Below are positions 42,199 through 49,576 of a stretch of DNA of 64,000 nt, in pieces. The position numbers were made by a program, and so were the translations under genes. Position 1 is the stretch's first letter; each line of letters starts with the position of its first letter. Origin of the DNA: Streptomyces sp. NBC_00237 (GTDB lineage Bacteria; Actinomycetota; Actinomycetes; Streptomycetales; Streptomycetaceae); NCBI RefSeq assembly GCF_026342435.1, contig NZ_JAPEMT010000002.1, positions 2,852,001 through 2,916,000 on the forward strand, given 5' to 3'. The notes below the pieces were generated by a model that searched no databases, was not told the origin of the DNA, and was given only the letters and a program-made list of their open reading frames with translations.

Positions 42199-43611
42199 AT
42201 GGCCGCGCACACAGAGGTAGACGAAGCCCCCGACGACCAGCGCGAAGCCGTGCGCGGCGACGGGGAAACCGCCGGTTCGGGAGAGGGTTCCGGAGAGGGC
42301 TCCGGAAAGAGCTCCGGAAAGGGCTCCGGAGAGGACCGCCGCCCCGGGGGCGGCTTCGCGGGGATCCTGCGGGCCCCGGGCGCACTGCGCCTGATCGGCT
42401 CGCTGTTCGTGCTGGAACTCGGCTCCGCCATGACCACAGTGGGCCTTCCGCTGCTGGTGATGCAGCGTTACGGCCTGGGCCTTGAGGTCGGCGCGACGCT
42501 GGCCGCGCGGTTCCTGCCCAACATCCTCCTCGGGCCGATCGCGGGCCAGATGGTCGACCGTCACGATCCGCGCAAGGTGGCCGCGCTGGCCGCCCTGGGC
42601 AGTGGCGTCATCGCCCTTCTCTTCCCCCTCGCGGGGGCCATGTGGCAGATCCAACTCCTGGCTCTGACCATCGGGTTCGGCTACATGTTCAGCTTCCCCG
42701 CCACCATGGCGCTGCGCCCCCGGGTCATCCCCGAAGGCAGCGAGCTGGAGGGCAACGGGCTCATCGTGTCCGCCGAGCGCATCCCCAAGCTGCTCGGCCC
42801 GGCCCTGGCCGGTCTCATCACGGCGGGGCTCGGCGTGAACTGGCTGTTCTGCGTGGAGGCGGCCACCGCCGTCGCCGCCGCCCTGCTCCTGGTCCGCCGA
42901 CTGCCCGGCACCGCCGCGACCTCCTCCGCGCCCTCGACGCCGAAGGCCGCCGTACGGTCCAACTGGCTGCTGTCCTGGGCACGTTCGCTGGGACAGGGAG
43001 CCACCGGGCTGGTGCGCATGGTGCGGGGCGACTCCCGCCTCGCCTCGCTGACGGTCACGGCGTTCACGTACATGATCGCGCTGGGGCTCGGGCGCACCTT
43101 CCTGGCCTCGTACGCGCTGGAGAACTTCGCAGGCGTCCCCGGGATGCTCGGTTACCTGCTCGCCGCGATGGGGCTCGGCGGTGCCGTCGGGGCGGTGGTG
43201 GCGGCCAGGTTCCGCGGCTGGAACCAGGGCGTCGTCTACGTCCTCGGCAACGCCCTCGAAGGCGGGTGCTGGGTCGCGCTGTGCCTCACCGGTGACGCCG
43301 CCGTCGCCATCGGGCTGCTGTTCGTGGCCGGGGTGTTCGAGTCCGTGGCCTCGGTGGTGTACTTCGCCGAAGTGCAGAAGCGGCTGCCGGTGGAGCTCAA
43401 CGGGCGCTACTACGCCATGCTCGTGCCCCTGTCCGACGTGTTCCTCGTGGGCGGCACGACCCTCGGCGGCGCGGCCGTGCTGCTCGGGGTGGGCTGGAGC
43501 GCCGTCCTCGTCGGGCTGGTGATGGCGGCACCCGTACTCGTCCTCGCCGTACAACTCGCCTCCGAGCCCCGCGCCAAGACCCCCGCCCCCACGGCCGGAG
43601 CCGCACGGTGA
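42199..43611 (+). CDS. MFS transporter (enterobactin/macrolide-exporter type)
   Basis: The 470-residue protein has about twelve membrane segments starting LIGSLFVLELGSAMTTVGLP. The MFS loop motif is read in GQMVDRHDPRKVAALAALGS, and the second half starts around LASLTVTAFTYMIALGLGRT. It likely exports the cluster product. Residues 26-45 are an S/G/E/K repeat encoded by imperfect 12-base repeats (42274-42333), unusual for this family. The ATG follows AAAGGA; the stop overlaps the next start (GTGA, 43608-43611). Confidence 0.9.
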   Translation: MAAHTEVDEAPDDQREAVRGDGETAGSGEGSGEGSGKSSGKGSGEDRRPGGGFAGILRAPGALRLIGSLFVLELGSAMTTVGLPLLVMQRYGLGLEVGATLAARFLPNILLGPIAGQMVDRHDPRKVAALAALGSGVIALLFPLAGAMWQIQLLALTIGFGYMFSFPATMALRPRVIPEGSELEGNGLIVSAERIPKLLGPALAGLITAGLGVNWLFCVEAATAVAAALLLVRRLPGTAATSSAPSTPKAAVRSNWLLSWARSLGQGATGLVRMVRGDSRLASLTVTAFTYMIALGLGRTFLASYALENFAGVPGMLGYLLAAMGLGGAVGAVVAARFRGWNQGVVYVLGNALEGGCWVALCLTGDAAVAIGLLFVAGVFESVASVVYFAEVQKRLPVELNGRYYAMLVPLSDVFLVGGTTLGGAAVLLGVGWSAVLVGLVMAAPVLVLAVQLASEPRAKTPAPTAGAAR

Positions 43612-44753
43612 GCCCCGCCGTCCTGGCGGCCGGGGACGCCCCGGCCGCCCCGGCCGCCCGGGAGCCGTTCCCCTTTCTCGGCCCCGAGCTCGACATGGTG
43701 GAGGACCTCCCGCACGCCCGGCTGTCGTGCTGGCTCCACTGCCTGCGCGACGCGCTGTACGCCGCCGGGCACCGGGACACCGTACGAGCGCTGGCCCAGG
43801 CCCTGAACTTCGTCGTGGAGCGGGACGCGGACGGAAACGTGCTCACCCTCTACGGCGGCATCGACACGGACTACCACGAGCCGGTCTTCCAGCGCGGCCT
43901 CACGGCCTCCTGGGTCACGATGCCCACCGACGGGGCCGCCGCCCTCCACCGGATCACCCGGGAACTCGACCGGGGCCACGCGGTGCCCGTGTCCCCCGAC
44001 CTGTCGGGCATGCGGCACTCGGAGTTCTACCGGGTGCCCTTCGTGGGCTACCCCCACACCTTCCTCGTGCACCGGCTCGACGACGGCACGGCGTGGATCG
44101 CGGACCGCAACGACCACCGGCGCGCCGCGTTCACGGACCACCGGGGCACCATGCCCGCCGAGGAACTGCGGCAGGGGATGGCGGGAGGGACCATACTCGT
44201 CTGGGAAACAGCCGCCCCCGCACCGGAGGGGACCGGTGAACTTGCCGGTTGGGAGGCGGAGTTGACCGCACTGCTGGCTCGCTCCGTGCGCCAGTTGCGG
44301 GAACCCGCCGGGCCGGAGGAAGGGCTCGCGGGCCTACGGGCCCTGCCCGGAGTCATCGAGGAACTGGCGGGTAGCCCCCGCATGCTGCGACAGCGGGTGG
44401 CGGGCCCCCTGCAACGGCAGGTCGCGGGTGACCGCCGACTGCTGGCGGCCGTACTCGAAGGGGAAGCGGCGCGGGCCGACTCGCCGCACGCGTCCGGCCG
44501 GGACCGCGAACTGGCGCGCCTCCTGCGGGAGTCGTCCGACGCGATCATGGCGCTCGCGCGCACCGTCCACCTGAACAGCCGGTCCTGGTCGGCCGAGGCG
44601 CACGCACTCTGCCGGCAGCACGTCGCCCGCATCCACGCGTGGGACGCCCGGACCACGGACCTCATGGCCGCCCGCGTGGACTCCGGACCGGCCGTCGGCG
44701 CGGACGCCACACCGGCCGCCCGCGCGCACGCCCGCCCGGCCACGCGCGGGTGA
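43608..44753 (+). CDS. BtrH-like cysteine acyltransferase/peptidase-fold protein
   Basis: The 381-residue protein resembles the BtrH N-terminal domain with its DUF4872-like extension. It has an early nucleophile candidate in LPHARLSCWLHCLRDALYAA (Cys41, second Cys45), and later PFVGYPHTFLVHRLDDGTAW (His150/His155) with IADRND (Asp166), a Cys-His-Asp order as in papain-fold enzymes. BtrH moves an acyl group from a carrier protein onto an aminoglycoside. Here it could transfer an acyl unit, or cleave a peptide. The C-terminal half (residues 180-381) is helical and unassigned. It ends 2 bases from the convergent LuxR gene. Confidence 0.72.
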   Translation: MSPAVLAAGDAPAAPAAREPFPFLGPELDMVEDLPHARLSCWLHCLRDALYAAGHRDTVRALAQALNFVVERDADGNVLTLYGGIDTDYHEPVFQRGLTASWVTMPTDGAAALHRITRELDRGHAVPVSPDLSGMRHSEFYRVPFVGYPHTFLVHRLDDGTAWIADRNDHRRAAFTDHRGTMPAEELRQGMAGGTILVWETAAPAPEGTGELAGWEAELTALLARSVRQLREPAGPEEGLAGLRALPGVIEELAGSPRMLRQRVAGPLQRQVAGDRRLLAAVLEGEAARADSPHASGRDRELARLLRESSDAIMALARTVHLNSRSWSAEAHALCRQHVARIHAWDARTTDLMAARVDSGPAVGADATPAARAHARPATRG

Positions 44754-44755
44754 CC

Positions 44756-45934
44756 TCAGAGAAGGCCCGCTTCCACCGCCCGTTGCCCCAGTTGGAAACG
44801 GCTCTGGGCATTGAGGTGTTCGGAGACCCTGGTGAGCATCCTGCGTTCGGTCCGCAGGGAGACACCCAGCTTGCGGGCGACGGCCTCGTCCGTGAGCCCC
44901 TGGGCCAGCAGCCGCAGCAGCTCGCGCTCCTGCGGCGAGACCCCCTCGGTCACCCCCGCGTCGGAGCTCAGGGCAGCGGCGGCCGTCCAGACCATGTCGA
45001 AGAGGGCGCACAGGATCGACACCACCGACGGTTCCTCGATGAGCAGCGCCCCTTGCGCGGACTCCTCCAGGTGCAGGGGGACCAGCGCCGCCTTACGGTC
45101 GACGATCTGCATCCGGAAGGGCAGGTGCGGGACGGTGCGGATCTCGCCCCCGTTGTCGTCCAGCCACCGCGCGTGCCGGACGGTGTCCGGGTCGTTGCGG
45201 ATGCTGTCGAGGTAGACCGTCTTCACGGAGACCGAGCGCGCCAGGAGTTCCCTGAGGAGGGGTGTGCTCGACGATCTGTTGTCCGGGGTCTGCGGGCCGC
45301 CCGGCGCGAAGGACAGCGACTCGTACTCGGTCCTGGCGGCAAGCTCTTCGAGACGCATCCGGACCGCGGACAGGCCGTGCAGCCGCTCCAGCCCGGTGCC
45401 CCTCGCCTCGGTGTACTCGGCGACGTAGTCGTCGATCAGCGACGACATCTTGAGCCGGGTCTCCTCCAGTGCCTGCTGCTGGACGGCGATCTCCGCCTGT
45501 TTCCTGGCCAGGAGCGCCTGGAAGCCGAGGCGCGGGCTCACCGGCTGCATCGCGTCCGCGGGACGCACCGGATGCGCCGGGCGCACCGGGTCCGCCGGGT
45601 GCACGGGATGCGCCGGGTGCACCGGGTCCGCCGGGTGCACCGGATGCGCCGGGGGTGCCGGGTGCACCGGGTCCGCCGAGTGCACCGGATGCGCCGGGGG
45701 TGCCGGGTGCACCGGGTCCGCCGAGTGCACCGGATGCGCCGGGGGTGCCTGGTCCGCCGTGTCCCAGGAAGCCCGTATCAGCGCGGAGTCGGCCAGCCGG
45801 TCCAAGGAGCTGCGTACGTCCGTCTCCGGCAGCCCGAGCCGGGCACACAGGCCCGCGACGTCGATGCCCGGACACCGGATCATCTCCCGGTAGACGGCGT
45901 CGGTGGCATCTCCCACCTCCCAGATGTGCAGCAC
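44756..45934 (-). CDS. LuxR-type regulator with TrmB-like N-terminus and repeat linker
   Basis: The 392-residue protein starts at GTG 45934 after GGAAGGGGGGAAC. It has an N-terminal winged-helix-like part (VYREMIRCPGIDVAGLCARL ... SSLDRLADSALI), an extraordinary H/P/V/A/D linker at residues 64-128, a central domain (about 135-320), and a C-terminal LuxR helix-turn-helix (SPQERELLRLLAQGLTDEAV, then ARKLGVSLRTERRMLTRVSE). Proteins of this plan regulate Streptomyces biosynthetic clusters, so it is the probable pathway regulator. Divergent from the small gene at 46015 over 80 bases. Confidence 0.88.
   Translation of the reverse strand: MLHIWEVGDATDAVYREMIRCPGIDVAGLCARLGLPETDVRSSLDRLADSALIRASWDTADQAPPAHPVHSADPVHPAPPAHPVHSADPVHPAPPAHPVHPADPVHPAHPVHPADPVRPAHPVRPADAMQPVSPRLGFQALLARKQAEIAVQQQALEETRLKMSSLIDDYVAEYTEARGTGLERLHGLSAVRMRLEELAARTEYESLSFAPGGPQTPDNRSSSTPLLRELLARSVSVKTVYLDSIRNDPDTVRHARWLDDNGGEIRTVPHLPFRMQIVDRKAALVPLHLEESAQGALLIEEPSVVSILCALFDMVWTAAAALSSDAGVTEGVSPQERELLRLLAQGLTDEAVARKLGVSLRTERRMLTRVSEHLNAQSRFQLGQRAVEAGLL
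45551..45745 (-). repeat. In-frame H-P-V-H-x-A-D-P repeat tract in the LuxR gene
   Basis: About thirteen head-to-tail 15- to 18-base units encode alternating AHPVH and ADPVH/APP pieces (protein residues 64-128). The largest unit (PPAHPVHSADPVHPA) is present in near-identical duplicate. The tract is in frame and separates two domains. Confidence 0.9.
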
Positions 45935-46014
45935 GTTCCCCCCTTCCTCGCCCTGTTCCTCCCCCTGTCGGCCCCGAACCCGGCCAGGGCCCCCGCCCCA
46001 GGAGGAGACACGTG

Positions 46015-46317
46015 ATGCTTCTTGTCTCTGTCGTCTGGATCTTCGCACCGCCCCTCCGGCCCACGACCGAGGAGGAACTGCGATCGACGCTGCTGCGGCA
46101 GGACGCCCGGCGCGCCGGGCGACTGGAGCACGTACGGGTACACCTCGCCCGGGGCAGCGCCCGAGGAGTCCTGTTCCTCCGGGCGGACGACGAGTCGGCG
46201 GCCCTGTCCTACGCGCGCACGCTGTGGTCGGGCGTCCAGCTCGGCAACCACCCCCAGAGCACCTGGAACCTGGCCGACTGCTCGCTTCTGCGGCTCCCGA
46301 TTCCGCCGCAGACATAA
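46015..46317 (+). CDS. Small conserved hypothetical protein in the cluster
   Basis: The 100-residue protein begins MLLVSVVWIFAPPLRPTTEE and contains VRVHLARGSARGVLFLRADD and ESAALSYARTLWSGVQLGNH. It has no signal cleavage site or known domain, and looks like a small alpha/beta protein. AGGAGGAG lies 8 bases before the ATG, an excellent ribosome site. It is divergent from the LuxR gene and points toward the 54-residue exported peptide gene. No function assigned. Confidence 0.75.
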   Translation: MLLVSVVWIFAPPLRPTTEEELRSTLLRQDARRAGRLEHVRVHLARGSARGVLFLRADDESAALSYARTLWSGVQLGNHPQSTWNLADCSLLRLPIPPQT

Positions 46318-46442
46318 AAGTGTCAGCGCCAGTTTGTGTCACCGGTAAGACCTGGTGCCCCCCTCATGCCTGATCGAAGATATTCACACGGCCAGGAAAT
46401 GGGCCGGTGATTCCAAGCGGTAAGTGACTCTGGGGGAGATCC

Positions 46443-46607
46443 ATGAAGCGCGTCAAAACACTCATGACCGGTCTTGTCATCGCCTGCTTCCTCCCGTTGC
46501 TCGCCTTCGCGGGCGGCACGGAAACGGACACGTCGACCCACCTCGAATCGGCCCAGAACAAGCCGGTGCCCGCCACTATCACCTCCTCGGACTTCGGCTG
46601 GCAATGA
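46443..46607 (+). CDS. 54-residue exported peptide
   Basis: From the ATG at 46443, preceded by GGGGGAG, the sequence reads MKRVKTLMTGLVIACFLPLL then AFAGG, a good secretion signal. A mature stretch of about 29 residues follows (TETDTSTHLESAQNKPVPAT, ITSSDFGWQ), stopping at 46605-46607. It has no cysteine in the mature part. A regulator gene starts after it, with in-frame overlap of reading (the ATGATG at 46604). It could be a signalling or immunity peptide. It was found by reading the DNA directly; small size makes it easy to miss. Confidence rests on the ribosome site and signal peptide. Confidence 0.7.
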   Translation: MKRVKTLMTGLVIACFLPLLAFAGGTETDTSTHLESAQNKPVPATITSSDFGWQ

Positions 46608-46678
46608 TGTGGGTCACTCACATCCGGACCGCGCGGCAGCGTCCAGGTCCTTCCGGGTCAGCCCAACGAGGGGGAGCG

Positions 46679-47545
46679 GTGCCCACCACAGCCAGCACGA
46701 ATGCCGTCCGCCGGGTGATACGCGACATGCGCGCCGACACCGGGCGGGAATGGACCGTCGACGAGATGGCCGCCGCGGCGATGTTCAGCAAGTTCCATTT
46801 CACCCGGCTCTTCCGTGACGTGACGGGGCTCTCCCCGGGCCGATTCCTGTCCGCACTGCGGTTGCAGGAGGCCAAGCGCCTGCTGAGGACCACGGGATTC
46901 GGCGTCGCGGACATTAGCGCCCAGGTCGGCTACAGCAGTGTGGGGACGTTCAGTACGCGCTTCAAGGAGTGCGTGGGGCTGTCGCCGAGAGAGTTCCGCG
47001 CGGCCGGTGGATTTGTTCCTTTCACCGACGGGGGCACGGCTTCTTTCTCCCCCGCGCGGCATTCGACGGTACGGAGTTCTGTCCGACATGTGGACTCCCG
47101 GCATCCCGCCGCGAAGAATTCGGTACTGCACGGCCGGGTACTGCTTCCCGCCCCGGACGCCACCGAGGCGTTCGGCCCCTGTCGCGTCGGCCTCTTCCCG
47201 ACGCCGACGCACCAGGGACTTCCCGTACGCCAGGTCGTCCTGGACCGGCCGGGTCCCTTCTCCATCGCCGAGGTGCCCGTCGGCACCTGGTACGTCCTGG
47301 CCGACTCGCTGCCCGGCGCGGAGCGCCGTACCTCCGTGGCGGACGACGACGCCCCCGCGTACGTGGGCAGCTACGGCCCGGTCACCACGGGCGGCATCGC
47401 CCTGCTGCCTGCGGACGTCGCGCTACGGCCGTTCGGCGAGCTCGACCCTCCGGTCCTGACAGCGCTGCCCGACCCGCACACGTACGGACGCGGCGGACAC
47501 GGTGCGCACGCGGCCGTGCGGGTGGCCCTGCCCTGGGCCAACTGA
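46679..47545 (+). CDS. AraC-type regulator with N-terminal HTH
   Basis: The 288-residue protein has a full AraC DNA-binding domain at the start: two helix-turn-helix units, WTVDEMAAAAMFSKFHFTRL ... FRDVTGLSPGRFLSALRLQE and GFGVADISAQVGYSSVGTFS then RFKECVGLSPREFRA. The C-terminal domain (residues about 145-288: RVGLFPTPTHQGLPVRQVVL ... GTWYVLADSLPG) may bind a ligand and is unassigned. I chose GTG 46679, after AGGGGGAG; an ATG at 46604 would overlap the stop of the peptide gene and translate a non-conserved leader. Likely a second cluster regulator. Confidence 0.85.
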   Translation: MPTTASTNAVRRVIRDMRADTGREWTVDEMAAAAMFSKFHFTRLFRDVTGLSPGRFLSALRLQEAKRLLRTTGFGVADISAQVGYSSVGTFSTRFKECVGLSPREFRAAGGFVPFTDGGTASFSPARHSTVRSSVRHVDSRHPAAKNSVLHGRVLLPAPDATEAFGPCRVGLFPTPTHQGLPVRQVVLDRPGPFSIAEVPVGTWYVLADSLPGAERRTSVADDDAPAYVGSYGPVTTGGIALLPADVALRPFGELDPPVLTALPDPHTYGRGGHGAHAAVRVALPWAN

Positions 47546-47566
47546 CCGCTTCGGGACTCACGCGCC

Positions 47567-47609
47567 CGGCAGCCCGGCGTCCGCCTCACGCCGGGCCGCC
47601 GGGCTGCCG
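47567..47609. terminator. Hairpin between the AraC gene and the GNAT gene
   Basis: CGGCAGCCCGGC (47567-47578) is complementary to GCCGGGCTGCCG (47598-47609), a 12-base stem with a 19-base loop. It starts 22 bases after the AraC stop and overlaps the 3' end of the convergent GNAT gene. Confidence 0.65.
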
Positions 47610-48536
47610 CGCGAAGCGCAGTACGGCCAGCTCCCGCGTCACCGCGAGCAGACCGCGCAGACCCTGCTGCTCCACCGGGTCGGCCGAGGTCAGGGCCAGC
47701 GTCGCGCGCCGGCAGCCGAGCTCGCGGAGCGCGGCCGTCGCGGACAGTACGAGGGCCAGGCCCACGCCCGTACCCCGGGCGGACGGCGCGACGGAGGTGT
47801 CCAGGAACTGGGCGTCGCCGTCCTCCGTGCGTACGAGGACATAACCGGTCGGCTGCCCGGCCACCTCAAGGACCAGCGCGACGGCGGCGTCCCGCTGTGC
47901 CGCCGCGCACACCGCTTCGACGCGACGGCGGAACGCCTCGTAGTCCGCCGTCTTGAACGTCCCGCCCCGGTGGCGCAGATGCAGCGCGTGCAGTGCGGGC
48001 AGGTCCGTGGCGGTGAGCGGACGCACGACGCCGTTCCTGGGGAGCCGGACCGGTATCGGCTCGGCGCCCAGGTCCACGTCCCAGGTGTACTGACTGGACT
48101 CGCGGCGAAAGCCCGCCCGCTCCAGGGCGTTGACGGCTGCCTCGTCGCCTTCGAAGATCCCGCCGAACGTCACGGTGAGCGGGGTGCCCCGCTCGCGTTC
48201 GAGTCCGGCGACCCGCTCCCCCAGCCTGGCGAGCAGGGCGCCGGCGGCGTCCTGCGCGTGGGGCCCCGGCAGGACGGTCAGGGCGCAGTCGACCGAGTCG
48301 ACGCCCCGGACGGTCAGGCCGGCCCAGGCGACGGCTTCGCCGTCGGGGCCGGTCAGGCACCAGCTGTTGTGATGTGCGTCGTACCCGGGATGGCCGGTCT
48401 CCCGCTGCACGGCATCGGCGGTGCACCTGGCTTCGCCGGTCAGCCGCTCCTCGTAGGACCGGACGAGCCGGACCAGTGCCTCCAGGGGGACGTCGGCCGT
48501 GGGCCGCAGGGTGAGGTGGGAAGGGATCACGGTCAT
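47586..48536 (-). CDS. Double GNAT-domain N-acetyltransferase
   Basis: The 316-residue protein has two GNAT-like halves. The N-terminal half (residues 1-155) looks degenerate: WCLTGPDGEAVAWAGLTVRG then LTVLPGPHAQDAAGALLARL. The C-terminal half has the clearer acetyl-CoA site: LDTSVAPSARGTGVGLALVL then ALRELGCRRATLALTSADP. It resembles mycothiol synthase-like proteins. It may acylate or acetylate an amino intermediate, or protect the host. The ATG overlaps the stop of the dehydratase gene (ATGA, 48533-48536), so it is part of the leftward fkbH operon. Confidence 0.85.
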   Translation of the reverse strand: MTVIPSHLTLRPTADVPLEALVRLVRSYEERLTGEARCTADAVQRETGHPGYDAHHNSWCLTGPDGEAVAWAGLTVRGVDSVDCALTVLPGPHAQDAAGALLARLGERVAGLERERGTPLTVTFGGIFEGDEAAVNALERAGFRRESSQYTWDVDLGAEPIPVRLPRNGVVRPLTATDLPALHALHLRHRGGTFKTADYEAFRRRVEAVCAAAQRDAAVALVLEVAGQPTGYVLVRTEDGDAQFLDTSVAPSARGTGVGLALVLSATAALRELGCRRATLALTSADPVEQQGLRGLLAVTRELAVLRFARQPGGPA

Positions 48537-49576
48537 CGGGCTGCCGCCATTTCGCGTCGGGGGTGCTGCGGCTCGGGACGGGCGTGCCGCGGCTCGGGGT
48601 GGGCGTGCTGCGGCTCGGGTTCGGGCCGGTGCGCCGTAGAGCCGTCCGCCGCCGTCGGGCGGAACCATGCGACGGTCCTGCGCAGCCCCTCCCGCAGCTC
48701 CGTACGGGGGGCCCAGCCGAGTTCGGCGGTCGCCCGGGAGATGTCCGGGCGTCGCACCTGCGGGTCGTCCTCGGGGCGTGGAACGAACGACAGGGGACTC
48801 TCCGAATCGCAGGCATCCCGTACGGTGAGCGCGAGTTGACGCATCGTCACCTCTTCCGGGTTGCCCAGGTTCACGGGACCGGGGTGGCCCTGCTCCAGGG
48901 CCGTGATCAGACCCTCGACGAGGTCGTCGACGTAACACAGCGAGCGGGTCTGCGCGCCGTCGCCGGTGACCGTCAACGGCTCACCGGCGAGCGCCTGGGT
49001 GATGAAGGCAGGCACCGCACGGCCGTCGTCGGCGCGCATCCTGGGACCGTACGTGTTGAAGATGCGCACGATGGTGGTGGCCACGCCGTACGTCCTGCGG
49101 TACGCCATGGTGGCCGCCTCGCCGAAGCGCTTGGCCTCGTCGTAGACGGAGCGGGGGCCGATCGGGTTGACGTTCCCCCAGTACCCCTCGGGCTGCGGGT
49201 GGACCTCGGGGTCGCCGTAGACCTCGGAGGTGGAGGAGACCAGGAAGCGCGCGCCCGTGGTCCGGGCGAGTTCGAGTGCGTTCAGGGTGCCCAGCGAGCC
49301 CACCTTCAGCGTCTCGACGGGGAGGCGCAGATAGTCGGCGGGCGAGGCGGGGGAGGCGAGGTGGAAGAGTGCGTCCACCTCGCCCGGTACCTCCAGTCCT
49401 TCGGACACGTCCTGCACGACGAGGCTGAATCGGGGACCGTCGAGCAGGTGGGCGACGTTCTCCCGTCGGCCGGTGGCGAAGTTGTCCACGCAGACCACGT
49501 CGTGGCCGAGCGCCACGAGCCGTTCGCACAGATGGGAACCGACGAATCCTGCCCCGCCGGTGACAACTGCTCTCAT
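48533..49576 (-). CDS. NAD-dependent nucleotide-sugar dehydratase/decarboxylase (UXS-like)
   Basis: The 347-residue extended SDR has GGAGFVGSHLCERLVALGHD at the NAD site, FHLASPASPADYLRLPVETL, STSEVYGDPEVHPQPEGYWG and the catalytic YDEAKRFGE (Tyr-x3-Lys). The ASPASP pattern and YWGNVNPIGPRSVYDEAKR are those of UDP-glucuronate decarboxylases (UDP-xylose synthases). That suggests a nucleotide-linked pentose, which the glycosyltransferase at 58.4 kb could use. The C-terminal 30 residues are a P/E/H/R repeat tail, not part of the fold. Overlaps both neighbours by 4 bases. Confidence 0.85.
   Translation of the reverse strand: MRAVVTGGAGFVGSHLCERLVALGHDVVCVDNFATGRRENVAHLLDGPRFSLVVQDVSEGLEVPGEVDALFHLASPASPADYLRLPVETLKVGSLGTLNALELARTTGARFLVSSTSEVYGDPEVHPQPEGYWGNVNPIGPRSVYDEAKRFGEAATMAYRRTYGVATTIVRIFNTYGPRMRADDGRAVPAFITQALAGEPLTVTGDGAQTRSLCYVDDLVEGLITALEQGHPGPVNLGNPEEVTMRQLALTVRDACDSESPLSFVPRPEDDPQVRRPDISRATAELGWAPRTELREGLRRTVAWFRPTAADGSTAHRPEPEPQHAHPEPRHARPEPQHPRREMAAAR

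Noticed and set aside
46604..46678. AraC start at the ATGATG overlapping the small peptide stop
   Set aside because: Possible for coupling, but the added 25 residues are R/G/P-rich and a GTG with AGGGGGAG at 46679 directly precedes the conserved region; left as an alternative.
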